Assembly: GCA_023055355.1 (NCBI GenBank)
Contig: JALJCS010000001.1
Location: forward strand, 110,686,881-110,750,880
Origin: Agelaius tricolor
Lineage: Eukaryota > Chordata > Aves > Passeriformes > Icteridae
Length of the DNA stretch: 64,000 nucleotides
Direction: 5' to 3'
Part shown: positions 11,491 to 22,837 of the stretch, one piece after another
Position numbering within the stretch: position 1 is the first letter of the stretch
Layout: each line of letters starts with the position of its first letter
The notes under the pieces: model-generated
Databases searched by the model: none
What the model saw: only the letters and a program-made list of their open reading frames with translations
What the model was told of the DNA's origin: nothing
Translations under genes and position numbers: made by a program

Positions 11491-13104
11491 AACAATATCC
11501 TATAATAAAAAATCTTGATAATTTTTAAGAGAGGGCTTAGATGTTTTTAAAATACACTTTAAGGCAGTTTTTAACTCAGATATACCTAAAAGGCTTGGGA
11601 AAAGGAAGAAAATGAGACATTAGTTATACTGAAAACTAGACAACCCAAGTCCTGTCAGAAATGAACATTCCCAAGTCAAAGAGAAAATCTACAAAATCTT
11701 TTCTTCCCCATGGTTTCCTTTTGCATACTGGTACAAAAACCCAAGCTACCTCTTAGAGAAATTAGACACTAAACACATTTAGACTTATCTTGGGTTATGA
11801 ACTGCATTTTAAATATCTTGTCTACAAATCTTTTTAAGGAAATTTTTAGGAACTAAATAAATTTTAAAACACCATATGATTTAGCCAGTAGTAAGACTAT
11901 AACATTTCTAAGACTATAATAATAGTAAGTTCTAGTGGCCATTAATGTTTACAAAGTGTCTGGTTTTGTGATTTGTCTGTATTTGGTTGGTTTTACATCC
12001 CATCAGATCCTGATTTTTAATCATTACCTTGATTCTTGGTGCCACAGTTTTTCTCTCCTTCATTTTCTTAAGCTATTCTTTATTTTCCCATTTCTGCTAA
12101 TGAAGAAATTAATTATTTTTTTCTATCTTTGCAACTATAGTTTTCTTAATTTTCCTGTAAGTAACGGCATTTCTTGATAGAGTACTGAGACCACATCAGT
12201 GCTGCTGGAAACATTGCAGAAGCATTTATTTCAGCTTTTGTTTCCTCTGAATGATGTGTTTGGAAATCAGTGTCACCCTACTAGCACAGGAAAAAAACCC
12301 AAAAATACACCTCAGCATCCTCATTGTTTGGTCTTTGACAGGTATGAACCAAATTCCCCTGGAGTGAGCCTGCAGGGTTCCACACAAACAGAGTTTCACA
12401 CAGACTCTCAAAATTAGGAAACAACTTTATGGAGGCTGGCAACTTTCGGCCTGTCTGGTTAAAGAAATCAGAACAACTTTCCTCCTGATGATTTTATAAC
12501 TCCACTTTTTTGTCATAATAAAAAAAAAAATTCTTCCCTGCTGTTCACTTCATTAAAGAATAAAGCCCATTGTGTGGCAAATCAGATAAAGCAGAAGTGT
12601 TCTGGTTCTGTTTATGGCTCTGACACACCTTGTGGAATAACTGCGAATGTTTTATTTGTTTCCACACACTTCATTTTACCCACTGAAATAGAATATTTGT
12701 CTGAAATTGGATATTTGTCTATCTCCTGGAAATCTGAACTCCTTCTGAATATTGAAATGATTTGAAAATCTTGAATATAAATGCCTTTTTAGTGCAATAT
12801 CTTCATTTAATTCAGCTTTCTGAGAACATCTTCTCCCCTCCAAGGACTTTGGGAGTAAGTTTGTCTGTCTGGAATCCCTTTCCTTTTTTCAATCTGATTT
12901 TTCTTTCTTTTTATGTAGAATAAAAAATGAATCTGCTTAGCAGGACACAGTGACTGCTTTCTTAGCAAACTGATGCATAGAGACAAACCCTTATACTGAG
13001 GACAAATAGAACATCAGCAGGGCAGAGCATCTCTTCTCTTTCTGTCACTATTCTGTTACTCCTGGAGAGGACCCACATCTCAGTGAAGCTGTGGCTTTCA
13101 TTTG
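11491..13104. other. Unique AT-rich stretch, no gene seen
   Basis: There is a T-rich 80-codon frame at 11935-12177 with hydrophobic content typical of translated T-rich DNA, and a short repeated 'atatttgtct' near 12693-12720. Nothing is recognisable as a gene or mobile element. Confidence 0.5.
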
Positions 13105-13275
13105 TCACAAAATCATGGCATATCCTGAGTTGGAAGGGATCCACAAGGATCATCCAGTCCAGCTCCTGGTCCTGCACAAGACAACCCCAACAATCCCACC
13201 CTGTGCCTGAGAGCTTTGGCCAAACACTTCTTGAGCTCTGTCAGGATTTGGGCTGTGATCATTCCCTGGGGAGCT
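13105..13275 (-). mobile_element. CR1 LINE 3' fragment
   Basis: The plus strand reads 'aatcatggcatatcctgagt', 'ggatccacaaggatcatcca', 'cctgcacaagacaaccccaa' and 'cacttcttgagctctgtcag', a contiguous reverse complement of a CR1 3' end. It stops near 'ccctggggagc', which marks the 5' truncation point. Confidence 0.9.
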
Positions 13276-14004
13276 AGAAAAACTCCAGAAAAGAAATATC
13301 CTGGGGTCCTGTGTTGTCAATGATTTCAAGTTCATGTGCCTGAAAAGAGAAAACCAAAAAACCAAAAAGTAAAGCACCAGCTGGAAGTTAGTCAAGCAAA
13401 TAAAGACAGATATCTGAAATAACCTCGGCTGCTCAACACTGGGACAAATTACCAAGGGAACTGATAAATTGTTCTCTTTTTTTGAGACCTCAGACTAAAA
13501 CCATCAGCTCTTCCTGGAAAAGTGCTGTGATGGCACTCAAGCTGGCAGATTTAAGATGAAAATTGCTAAATGAACTTCTAATTTAGAAAGTCCAAAGCAG
13601 ACATATCCTAAAGGTAATTCATCCTGCTCAATCTTCTAAGAACAGATAATTATTTTTGAAAGTTCTTACCTTTGACTCCATAGACTAAATGGAACACACA
13701 AAGTATATTTTCTTGGCTACCCCAGTGTGCATGGCTAATGCAAATATTTTTCTGTTTTGTTTGGCTTGAAATTAATAGCAATGATACAAAAAAAAAAAAG
13801 CCTGAATCACAGAAGCAGAAGTGATTTATCGAAAGTCACAGGACAAGCAAATGGCAACAACAGAAAACAGCAAAAGCCACATCACTTCAATCAATTTTTA
13901 AATAGCTGGAGCTACATTGCAGATAAGCCTCCAGGTAGAATGTACCACCTTACTGGGGAATTGGTACAACACTGGGGCTCTGTCTGCTTTTCGAGGTCCC
14001 CATT
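13276..14004. other. Unique stretch, no gene seen
   Basis: No repeat family is recognised. The frame at 13757-14023 (plus) runs into the (TAAAA)n array and is not supported as coding. Confidence 0.5.
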
Positions 14005-14088
14005 TAAAAATAAAATAAAATAAAATAAAATAAAATAAAATAAAATAAAATAAAATAAAATAAAATAAAATAAAATAAAATAAAATAA
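14005..14088. repeat. (TAAAA)n microsatellite, about 16 units
   Basis: This is an 84-bp, essentially uninterrupted array of the pentamer TAAAA. Its purity implies recent length change and probable length polymorphism. The 80-codon minus-strand frame across it, with a repeating FYFIL pattern, is a translation artefact of the array. Confidence 0.98.
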
Positions 14089-14807
14089 TTACATTAAAAC
14101 TAAAAATACATACATCAAAAAACCCACCCCAAACAAACAAATGAAAACAAAAATACCCACTCCCTCTTGATCTGTTAGATTAAGCAGGTCAGTGATATCA
14201 AGAGTAAATTTGAAAACTCAACCTGAAGACATAAACCTTTAGGATGTTAAGTTTAATCTGTTCAGTAACTGTAGAGCTATTTGTTACTACCCCAGTGTAG
14301 AAGAAGCTCCTCAGAACTGTACCCACAGCAACAAAGGTATGTATCCAGCAGGAAGGGCAAGGAATTTTTGGGTTTTGCAACCAGATTTTATATCTGTCCT
14401 TATTAAAAAGTGTCTTAATGGCATGAGCAAAAGCATTAACCTGTGTTCATACATATATTTCATTTACAGGGGAGTTTATTTATTTCTTTTTATCAGAAGG
14501 CTGGAGGCTAAGCCTAAGCATGAGCTCAGCTATACAAGTACAAGGATGCTGCACTAAGAGTATTCCCCTTTTGGGAGCAAACCATATTGGATAAATAGAT
14601 CTATTACTGGGCTCTGGCTAGGGAGGTTGCCCAGATGCAATTACACTGGTATAATTGGTAGTGCTTTGGTGTGGAGGCAAGGCTTCATTGTGGATAATTT
14701 GTTGACAAAATGATTAATCATTTATCATTTGACAGTTAATCTCAAAGTCTATTAATTCACTTCTTACTCCTCCCCAGCCTCTCTCCCCAGCACTCGCATT
14801 ACATATC

Positions 14808-14834
14808 CCAGTCTGGACCAATAATCCAGACTGG
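14808..14834. repeat. Perfect 10-bp inverted repeat with 7-nt loop
   Basis: 'ccagtctgga' (14808-14817) is the exact reverse complement of 'tccagactgg' (14825-14834), with loop 'ccaataa'. It would form a stable short hairpin in RNA from either strand. No repeat family is recognised around it. Confidence 0.85.
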
Positions 14835-14919
14835 TGGGCCACTTGCAGGCTCACTGTGGGGAATTGAAATCTATGTCGCTTTTAAACTCATTTTCCTGCT
14901 ACTGGAGAGACCAAATCTG

Positions 14920-14975
14920 CCTTTTTTTTCTTTTCTTTTTCTTTTTTTTTTTTTCTTTCCTTTTTTTTTTTTTCC
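14920..14975. repeat. Polypyrimidine (T-rich, CT) tract
   Basis: This is 56 bp of T runs broken by single C residues. The opposing lysine/arginine-rich and phenylalanine-rich frames here are low-complexity artefacts. Pure purine/pyrimidine asymmetry of this length can adopt non-B DNA. Confidence 0.95.
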
Positions 14976-16861
14976 TGATTTCCTGTTTCAATATACAGCT
15001 TTCAAGTCTGGTATATTGGGCACAAAACCTGACTTCCTGACCTCGTCTTTCAAGCTGAAGTATGAGGCAATATCTGACCAATTATGTTTCAGTTGCAAGC
15101 CTTGTGTAGATGGAATATTTCTCAGGATGTGGATAGAAGTCAGTAGTATTTCCCTTTATGTTTAAATGGCTTTTTTTAGCCACTTAGAGATTAAGTGATG
15201 AATATAAAGGGAGAGACCAAAAAAAGGACTTTAAAAGGTGTTAAATTTATCATGTGCCATAAAAGCAAAGATATCTAATAAGCCACCAGTACTTCTTGGG
15301 TGGTTTTTCAGTTTCGTTTTACACTTTTGAGATTAAAAGATACATGCAAAAATATGTACAAAGTACCTTTTAGAAACTTTGGAAGAGGTCAAGGAGAAAA
15401 TAGCTGGATTTCAAAAGCTGAACTTTTCAAGGATTTTCTCTGATTTCTCTAAAACAAGATAGCCTCCTCCTCCTCTTAATAGTTCTTCAATGCCTTTTTG
15501 GTAGCCAAAATCTTTGTTCTTTTTTTTTTTTTTTTTTAAGCAGCTTTGTAAAAGAAGAACTAAAAATTAATTATGGCTATGGAACTTTTGCACAGAAGAG
15601 TTTAAAAAGCACAGACGTAAAGAAGGGAAAAAGATGAGGGCCCATTTATCTCATATTGACAGGACTAGCTTCAAAAGATGACCTTGAATCATAATCATCC
15701 TAATGAGCTGAAAATATTTCACTTTAACAAGTGAAACTATAATCAAATCAGTTTCTGAAAGCTCTACTAATGAGCATTTCCTTTGATGAAAACATGGTTC
15801 ACTGTCTTAGTCTGCAGGAGGTGCACTACAGTAAGAGGCCAGCTCATGACAACTCATTAGCTGACCTGGGGAGAGACTAATTTGAATGCTTTTGATAAAA
15901 ATTTCAAGGCTTTTTACTTAAATTACAATTTATGCACTTTTATAAATAGTCTAATTTTTATAAGTTGGGGGAAATGGGTAAGGAAGACTTCAAAGTCAGG
16001 GAACAAAGTTTGTTTACAACATTTATTCTGTAGGATCTACAGAACTTTCAGGGGAGAATATTTTTAGTTGGTACTTTTATTTTTTTTCTTCATAAAAAAC
16101 AAATGTCCTGAATTCAACCAATTCTTATGTTTGTTTATGCACAGAAGAAGAGATCTGCCCTCCCCAGCTCCCTTTTTTCCTGACTGATGAAAACACTTTA
16201 AACTTTATAGCATTTAGCACTGGCAATATTTAAAGTCACTATTATTTACTGTGAGTTACTATATCAATTATCTCCAGAAAAACAGGCTTGTCTCATTAGG
16301 AATCTCAGTAATTCATTCAATTTCTTTAAACTAGAGGCAGAACTGAAATGAGGAATGATTACACAAATCTGGTTTACTATGTTAAAGCCCCCCTTCCAGG
16401 GATTATTCATTAGGACTATTCATCATTTTAACTCCTGCTCTGCTCAGCACACAGAAACACTTTGCTGTTTTTCCTCCCTGCATGGCAGAGTTGCTGTCAA
16501 AGCTGCACTTCACACCAGAGTGTTCTTCAGCTGTTTTAAGTTTCACTCCCAGTCAGATCTTGGCTTTCAGAGACTTTTCTTTTCCCTCTCCAGCATTGCC
16601 TTTGCTGCAGACTTTTTAAGGCTGTTCAGCTCGTGAGTGTGTTATGTGTCAACGTGCTCTCCTCATCCTCTGTGTGCTGCAAAAGCTGCACTGAGATGCA
16701 CAGAATGTGCACCTTGTCACTGTTTAGCAGATTATCCTGACTCTAACTGAAGCAGGGGATGTGATGCTTCCAGTTTGTGTTCCACGCAGTAGGTGATTTT
16801 TCTGCAGTACACGCTGCAAGGGCTTTGTATGTTGAGTATAAGAGATGCTATACTGCTCTTA
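14976..16861. other. Unique AT-rich stretch, no gene seen
   Basis: It includes a 17-19 bp T run near 15520-15538. The frame at 16355-16636 (plus, 93 codons) is serine- and phenylalanine-rich with no domain. I see nothing else to annotate. Confidence 0.5.
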
Positions 16862-17032
16862 CCCAGAAAAACTGGGGCTGCCCCATCCTGGAAGCGTTCA
16901 AGGCTGGGTTGGATGGGGCTAGGAACAGCCTGGGATAGAGGAAGTTGCCCCTGCCCATGCTAGGGGATGGAACAAGATGATCTTTAATGTCTCCTTCAAA
17001 CCAAACAATTCTGTGATTCTGTGGTTCTATGA
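16862..17032 (+). mobile_element. CR1 LINE 3' fragment (sense)
   Basis: It reads 'ggggctgccccatcctggaa', 'agcctgggatagaggaagtt', 'gcccctgcccatgctagggg' and ends 'ctgtgattctgtggttctat', the CR1 3' terminus with its octamer-like tail. It faces the opposite-strand copy starting at 17200. Confidence 0.95.
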
Positions 17033-17199
17033 GTCCGGCATAAATTCATGCTGGCTGCCTGGGATAAGCATTGCAGAGCTCAAAGTACCTCCCATCAGCT
17101 GCAAAGATCCATGAAAATGCACTTTATTCCTGCTTTGCAGCTGGAAATTATGGTCTTGATCCAGAACTTGCTAAGGAGATCTCCCTGATGTCCCCCCAG

Positions 17200-17600
17200 T
17201 CATGGAATCACACATGGAATCATCAAGGCTTAAAAAGACATCTAAGATCATCAATCCAGCCTTTGAATACCACATGGATGAGTATCACGTTGTGAAGTAC
17301 CACATCTACTCATTCTTTGAACATTTCCAGGGATGGTGACTCCACCACTGCTCTGATTAGGATGTTCCATTGCCTGACCACTCCTTTTGTGAAGAAAATG
17401 TTCCTAATGTTCAATCTAAAACTCTCCTGGTATGACTTGAGGCCATTTCCCATTGTCCTGTCCTTTGTTAGCTGGGAGCAGGGCCCATCCCCACCTGGCC
17501 ACAACCTCCTTTCAGGCACCTGTAGAGAACTATAAGGTTCCCCTGAGCCTCTTTTTCTTCAAGATGAGACCCCCCCAACTCCCTCAGCTGCTCCTCATTA
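17200..17600 (-). mobile_element. CR1 LINE 3' fragment, about 400 bp
   Basis: The plus strand begins 'tcatggaatca', continues with 'aacatttccagggatggtga' and 'ctccaccactgctctgatta', and ends in 'ccctcagctgctcctcatta'. This is the reverse complement of a CR1 3' region of the 'fccagggatggtgactccac' type shared with the copies at 57823 and 62872. A 12-bp 'atggaatcacac|atggaatcatca' stutter sits at its 3' terminus. Confidence 0.9.
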
Positions 17601-18245
17601 CATTATTCTTTGGACAAGGCTTTTTGGTGGTTGTAATAATTTGGTGGTGCATAGTTCAGGCGTTTGCAAGTACTATCAGTGAAGCCAGTCTTTAAAAACT
17701 GTTGGAATGTGCAACAGGAATGGTGAAATAAAAAAATAGGAAGGAAAATTGAGGCAGTAGGTAAATTTTTCTTTTTATTTGCAATGCTTTTGTAAACTCA
17801 GAACACAGTGCTTGGAAGGTCACTGGAATTAAGTGTGACATCCCTGCTGCCCAACACAAACAAACAAAACAAATAGGAAAATAAAAACAAACCCAAGCAA
17901 CTGCAGGCAATGATTTTGAATAATTCCCATTTGGGGGGAGGCTTTATAGGATTTCAATGAATTTGGACAAGGAAAAGCAAAGGTATTCTCAAAGCTTGAA
18001 GTGGAATAAGGCATCGTGGAGGAGCAAACATTGCCTCATCTCTGCACAACTGGAAAATGATGGGAGGGAATCCTAAAAATGTAAAACCAAATAATGAATT
18101 AGACTTACAAACTCCTGTACTTTTGGAGATCCTTGCATAAAATGTGCATTTTCATGAGAGATCCACAGTTTCTTTCTGTCACAAATCAAAGGTGGGAGTA
18201 TAGCTTTAAATGAGTTTTACTCAAATTTCATTTCAAGTTCTATTT

Positions 18246-18394
18246 CAAGGCCAGGTTGTATGGGGTTCCGAGCAACCTGGTGTCATGGAAAGTGTCCTTG
18301 CCCATTACATCCTTGTCCATGCCCCATTACAGGGGCATGGAATGAGATGAGCCTCAGGATTACCTCCAACTCAAGCCATTATATGATTCTGTGA
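18246..18394 (+). mobile_element. CR1 LINE 3' fragment with internal duplication
   Basis: 'aaggccaggttgtatggggt', 'gagcaacctggtgtcatgga' and terminal 'atatgattctgtga' identify the CR1 end. The 'cccattaca' motif is repeated ('cttgcccattacatccttgtccatgccccattacagg'), a small duplication inside the copy. Confidence 0.9.
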
Positions 18395-19496
18395 AGGTTT
18401 TGTGCAAATCAGCAGAATTGAATCACTAAGAGTTAGGAGAGTTTATCATTAAAAATTAAGCCAGTAGTTGGAACCGTTAGTCAATTTTTTATTTTAATCT
18501 TGGGTTTTGCTCAACTTTGTGGCAATATTTCCATCAAGGGGGAAAAAAAAAGAAAAGTAAGAACTTTCCTAGGTCCCTTGTAGGATTATACTTTTTTCAG
18601 TCCTTGCAAATGTAAAATAGAAGCAGTGGTGGTTTGACAGAAGTGGGCAGCAAGGGAAGGAAAAAAATCTCCTAGAAGCCTCCAGTAACTGAGGTGGGTG
18701 AAGGTTTTAGGGCTCCAAACTGCAGCAAGCTGGTGGATGGCATGAGCTCCTCTCTGGAGAAAGGAGAAAGTGGACCTGCTAAAGACTCTGACTGATGATC
18801 CCTGTCAAATTTAGTTGCTGTGACTGAGGAATTTGCCAGCTTAGCTGTCAAGCCGTAGTCATGGTCTGCAGCTTGCTGTTCTTTTACCAGAGGCAGAGGA
18901 ATGGGTTTATGCTCCTCGAATATTAATTTAAAGTCCTTTTGTTACGGTTTGGGTTTTGCTAAATCTGACAGGGATTGTTAAATTTAGCCTTAAATTTGCA
19001 TGTGCCAATTCTTACTGCTCCAGCATCTTCTTAAAATCCTCTTGGAGTCTTTGTACCTCCTGCACCATCATAGCTTGGTGATTATAATTTTGCAGAAAGG
19101 GCATATTTTAGGTAGGGTACTTCAGGAATCACACACCTCATGGACTGAGAAGATCTCCTGTTACCTCCTTTTTCCCCTTTCATGAAATAATAATAAATGT
19201 GCACATTGGGATTGCACATTCAACTTTATAAACTGCTTGTATCCCTCCACTGAATATCCCGCTGAAGGAACACTGAAAAATCTGATAGGAGAATCCAAAA
19301 ACTCTGAAGTTTAATAGAAAGCTGTGATCTCCTTTACATATTGTTTCTTATTTCAGGGGTTAATTCTGGTATAAAAAGGTGAATTTTCCTTTGAGAATTA
19401 TAAGAACATGAGAAAAAAAAATGAATGCACAAGATAAAGCATAAAAAGAAACTTGATTGAAATATATTTCTAATGTTTTCTTTTTTCCCTTTACAG
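18395..19496. other. Unique stretch, no gene seen
   Basis: There is no recognised repeat family. A polypyrimidine tract with a plausible branch site ('ttctaatg') closes this interval at 19472-19496, just before the candidate exon at 19497. Confidence 0.45.
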
Positions 19497-19553
19497 AAGT
19501 CTGAGTGGGAGAAAAATCAAAGGATAGTAAATAGTGCAAGAAAACGCAGTTAA
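19497..19553 (+). other. Candidate terminal coding exon (unconfirmed)
   Basis: A strong acceptor ('cttttttccctttacag') with branch-like 'tctaatg' upstream is followed by 18 codons, KSEWEKNQRIVNSARKRS, and a TAA at 19551-19553. It continues in phase from the candidate exon at 7128-7175, which would give a basic, helix-forming C-terminus. A potential AATAAA lies at about 20186. I do not recognise the protein, and two compatible pseudo-exons 12 kb apart can arise by chance. Confidence 0.2.
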
Positions 19554-19760
19554 TTAGGAAAGTTTTGTGGCTAGCCCAGCATCCAGCTGTTCCAACTTAC
19601 AGAATGAACTGTTCATAAAACGAAGCAAGCAAACTCACCACAGAAAAGTAGAATGGTGGAAATATTAAAGACTCCAATTTGTGGATGTTTTCATAAGAGG
19701 AAAAGAAAATTTTTATATTTCATTTACAAAATTTTTCATTACACTTTTTCCCTTTTTCAG

Positions 19761-19883
19761 CATCTTGTTTGTGGCACAGCCTAAAATAAGCCATCATGAG
19801 GTATCAAGAAAAAAAAAATTGAATATGCTGAAAATTCCAGAAACCCTGAAAAAAAAGTCAGTGAGTGCTCAGGTGGACAAAGA
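19761..19883 (+). other. Candidate 123-nt exon-like interval (unconfirmed)
   Basis: It lies between a good acceptor ('ctttttccctttttcag') and a good donor ('ga|gtgagtatt') and is a multiple of three. Only one phase is open, encoding a lysine-rich stretch that contains IPETLKKK. It cannot be spliced in frame directly to 7128-7175 in that exon's LELK frame. No homology is recognised with confidence. Confidence 0.15.
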
Positions 19884-20509
19884 GTGAGTATTTGTGTAAT
19901 CTTCCATAAATTAACATGTTCTCACAAATGTTAGTACAACACAATATTCTTCCAAACATTTATAAAAGACATCATGCTTCACCATCTACTTAAAAAAAAT
20001 AATCTTCGAAGGGAGAATCAGAAGGAATTATGCATGACTTGCACAGCTAATCATACATCTTGAGTAACAAACATCAAATAGTTGCAGCAAACAGCTCATG
20101 AGCAACCAAATGTCTGAAAATTATTCATTAAAATAATTCTGCTAGCACTTAATAATCATGCTGGAAAAAAATAAGCACAAAGAGCAAATAAAAATGGTGT
20201 GTGAGCATTTAAAAAAATATTTATGCTACTGAAATATACCCAGGATTTTTTGGCTTCAGGGACAGAGACCCCACAGGAGTCTGATAGTGCTTCATTCCAA
20301 GGACTATCTCCCTTATAAAGCCATGGGATGACTTTGAGGATCAAGTTTAGTAAAAGACTCTTATTTTATGATTCTTAGACAATTTCTTTACAAAGACCCA
20401 GCGAGACAGGAAGTCACCCCCACCCTGCACCTGCTCCTTTTAAATGTCATGGAGACATTTAGATGAAAAGGCAGAGTTGATGAACAGTGCATAAAGGGGA
20501 CTCACAAAA
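19884..20509. other. Unique AT-rich stretch, no gene seen
   Basis: Nothing is recognised except a possible polyadenylation hexamer near 20186. The sequence just before the CR1 start (about 20400-20509) could include a more eroded part of that element. Confidence 0.4.
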
Positions 20510-20796
20510 AAGGGAGGGCAAATAGGGATAGGACAAGGAGGAGGGTTTTTAAATTAAAAGAGATAGATTTAGATTAGATATTAGGAAAAAAAAAATCTTT
20601 TCTGTTGGTGTGGTGACACAGGCTGCCCAGAGAATTTGTGGCTGCCCCATCCCTGGAAGTGTCCAAGGCCAGGCTGGACAGGGCTTGGAACAACCTGGGA
20701 TAGTGGAAGCTGTCCCTGCCCATGGCAAGGGTATAGAACTGGGTGATCTTTAAGGTCCCTTTCAGACCAAACCATTCTGTGATTCTATGATTATAT
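20510..20796 (+). mobile_element. CR1 LINE 3' fragment (sense)
   Basis: It runs from 'gggataggacaaggagga' through 'agattagatattaggaaaa', 'acacaggctgcccagagaat', 'tggaagtgtccaaggccagg' and 'ggatagtggaagctgtccct' to 'attctgtgattctatgatta'. All 3' blocks are in order, so this is a standard 5'-truncated copy. Confidence 0.97.
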
Positions 20797-22837
20797 TATA
20801 AATTGCTCCTTTCTAAAAGAGATTATTCCAATCCTTACTCTCTCTTCTTTTTTTTTCTGGCTTGATGGTCTTACATGTCCTCTGCTTTCCACCAGTCTCA
20901 GTCCTCTTTGGAAGGATTTGCTCGTTATGCCAGAAAAGAAATTGTAATCCAAGAGGAAGCACGGATATCTCTTGGTCCTTCAAGTGCAGGACCGTGAACA
21001 TTAGTGCCAAATACCCAAGAGGAGGCAGGCTGGAGTGTACAGGTGGAAATCAGTGGCCACAGGGAGGGGTAAAAGGGAATTCTTGATAGTTTCATGGCTG
21101 GCAGTGTTACTCTATTGTGAAGTTCAGTCTATGGATGGGTATAGATAAGGATGACCATTTGTTCTACAGTGAGAAAAAAGAGAAAAGAAAAAAGTAGGAA
21201 AAGAAGAAAGGAGAAAAGTTTAAAAAATGACAACTATCTGAATTATTTCCATCTTCACTCATGGTGCTCAGCAGCTAGGATTATGATACTAAGAGATTCT
21301 GAAAAATATATCACAAAAAATGGTGCATAAAATGTGAATAATGCAAGAGAAGATTTTCTTAGTAATTGGAATTCTTCATTTCCTGATATCAATATTAGAG
21401 CAAAATGTGTACATGCATGTATGAATACACAATGCTGAAGAATAGACATCAAAATGCATCTGTTTATCTTCTAGGATGCAAAAGGAGACAACCTTAGGAA
21501 GGGTATATATACAGTTATATACATATATTCAGAATTAATTTAACTGGAGATTTAATTTTAATGCATAATTTTTATGTAATCATAATGAAAAAGTAAAATT
21601 ATTTTAAAGACTATTTACTAGTGATAGATGTTGAAAAATTAATTTGATATAGTCTCATACCATCTTCTCATTTATCAAGATGCTTTGTTACAGAGAGAAA
21701 AATAATTCAGCTAAAAATGTTGTAGTGTTGTTGATATCTACATCTATTCTGGCCTTGCCCAAACTTCTCATGTCTCACTTTTTCACAATTATTTTCCTGG
21801 TGAATGTTGTCTTTCTTGCTTATTTGTATCTTGGCACTTGTGCATCACTTCTGCTCCATGGCTGGTGTTTTAGGTGCCAGTGAGCTTGACTGGTAATCTG
21901 AGGATGAATTTATAGGGTCAGGAATGGAAAGCAGAGGCCACCTCCATGTGCCACAAGCTGCCAGCAGCTGGAACCTGGTGAGACCTTGTCCTCCAGGTAT
22001 CTCCTTTAATGCTCACACCCCTGTTTGCAACCCAGCTCTGTGGCTTCTCCCCAGTCAGACGATCTCCTGCTTTCCTCTCCCTGCTCTTTACCTTGTTCAG
22101 GTGCCTCAAACCCAGGGAGAGAAGAAATTTCAGAGGTTTGCCTGAGGGTGTGAGGCAGGAAGCCACGTCAGACAGAGCCTGCTGCCTGACCCAGCTCTAA
22201 TGTTGTGGATTGCTGCCTCCAGGATGCCTGTAGCTTGTCCACATGGTTCTGCTGGCTCTCTGAGCCTGAAATGCAGTTTAGACCTAGTTAGTGGGAGCAG
22301 CACACGAAGGGACTGATTCAGACAGCCACACTAGGGAGGGAAGACTTTGCTTTGAAGCTCTCTCTGAAGAGGATTTGCTTGGCTCCCTGCTTGTCCCTCT
22401 GTCCTCATGATGTTGCTAGTTCACAGAGCTGTTTTCCAAAATACTTCTAAATAATGATTCCAAAAATAATAATTATAAAAATAATAAAAATAATAATTAT
22501 AAAAATAATAACAAAATAATTCCAAAATATTCCAATTTCATACTTCAAAGGGACAAAAATGAAAAAAAAAATCTTCTGTTTCGAGCAATTTTCCCTGATA
22601 ATTCTGTTCTCCTGACATAAAAAAGCTTGTTTTCTGAGCAGAAATTCAACTTAAGTTTTGAAATTGTCATCTAAGCTTATTAAGAAAACAAGGTGTTGGC
22701 TTTTTCTCAATGCCACGGATTGCTGCTCCTTTTCAGGGAATATATGCAGTTAAACTGCAAAGGGGGATGGACTCTACTGAGTGTGTATTTAGAATGTTTG
22801 TACACATATGAGTGTATATATAAAAATAAACACAGTC
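20797..22837. other. Unique stretch with low-complexity patches, no gene seen
   Basis: It holds a purine-only-rich patch (21171-21225), a 12-bp palindrome 'tacatgcatgta' (21410-21421) and a moderately GC-richer section (about 21900-22300) with short overlapping frames on both strands. None has a recognisable domain. Confidence 0.45.
22463..22510. repeat. Perfect 24-bp tandem duplication in AAT-rich DNA
   Basis: The 24-mer at 22463-22486 (aaaataataattataaa... type) is repeated exactly at 22487-22510, within a wider A/T-only region (22446-22545). It is a low-complexity array with no other function visible. Confidence 0.9.

Noticed and set aside
13898..14140. 80-codon minus frame with repeating FYFIL
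   Set aside because: A direct translation of the (TAAAA)n array, not a protein.
14834..15081. Opposed phenylalanine-rich and lysine/arginine-rich frames
   Set aside because: Translation of a T/C tract; no coding evidence.
19800..19887. IPETLKKK peptide recalling the N-terminal part of ribosomal protein L7
   Set aside because: The match is limited to about eight low-complexity residues and nothing before or after aligns, so a processed pseudogene is not supported.
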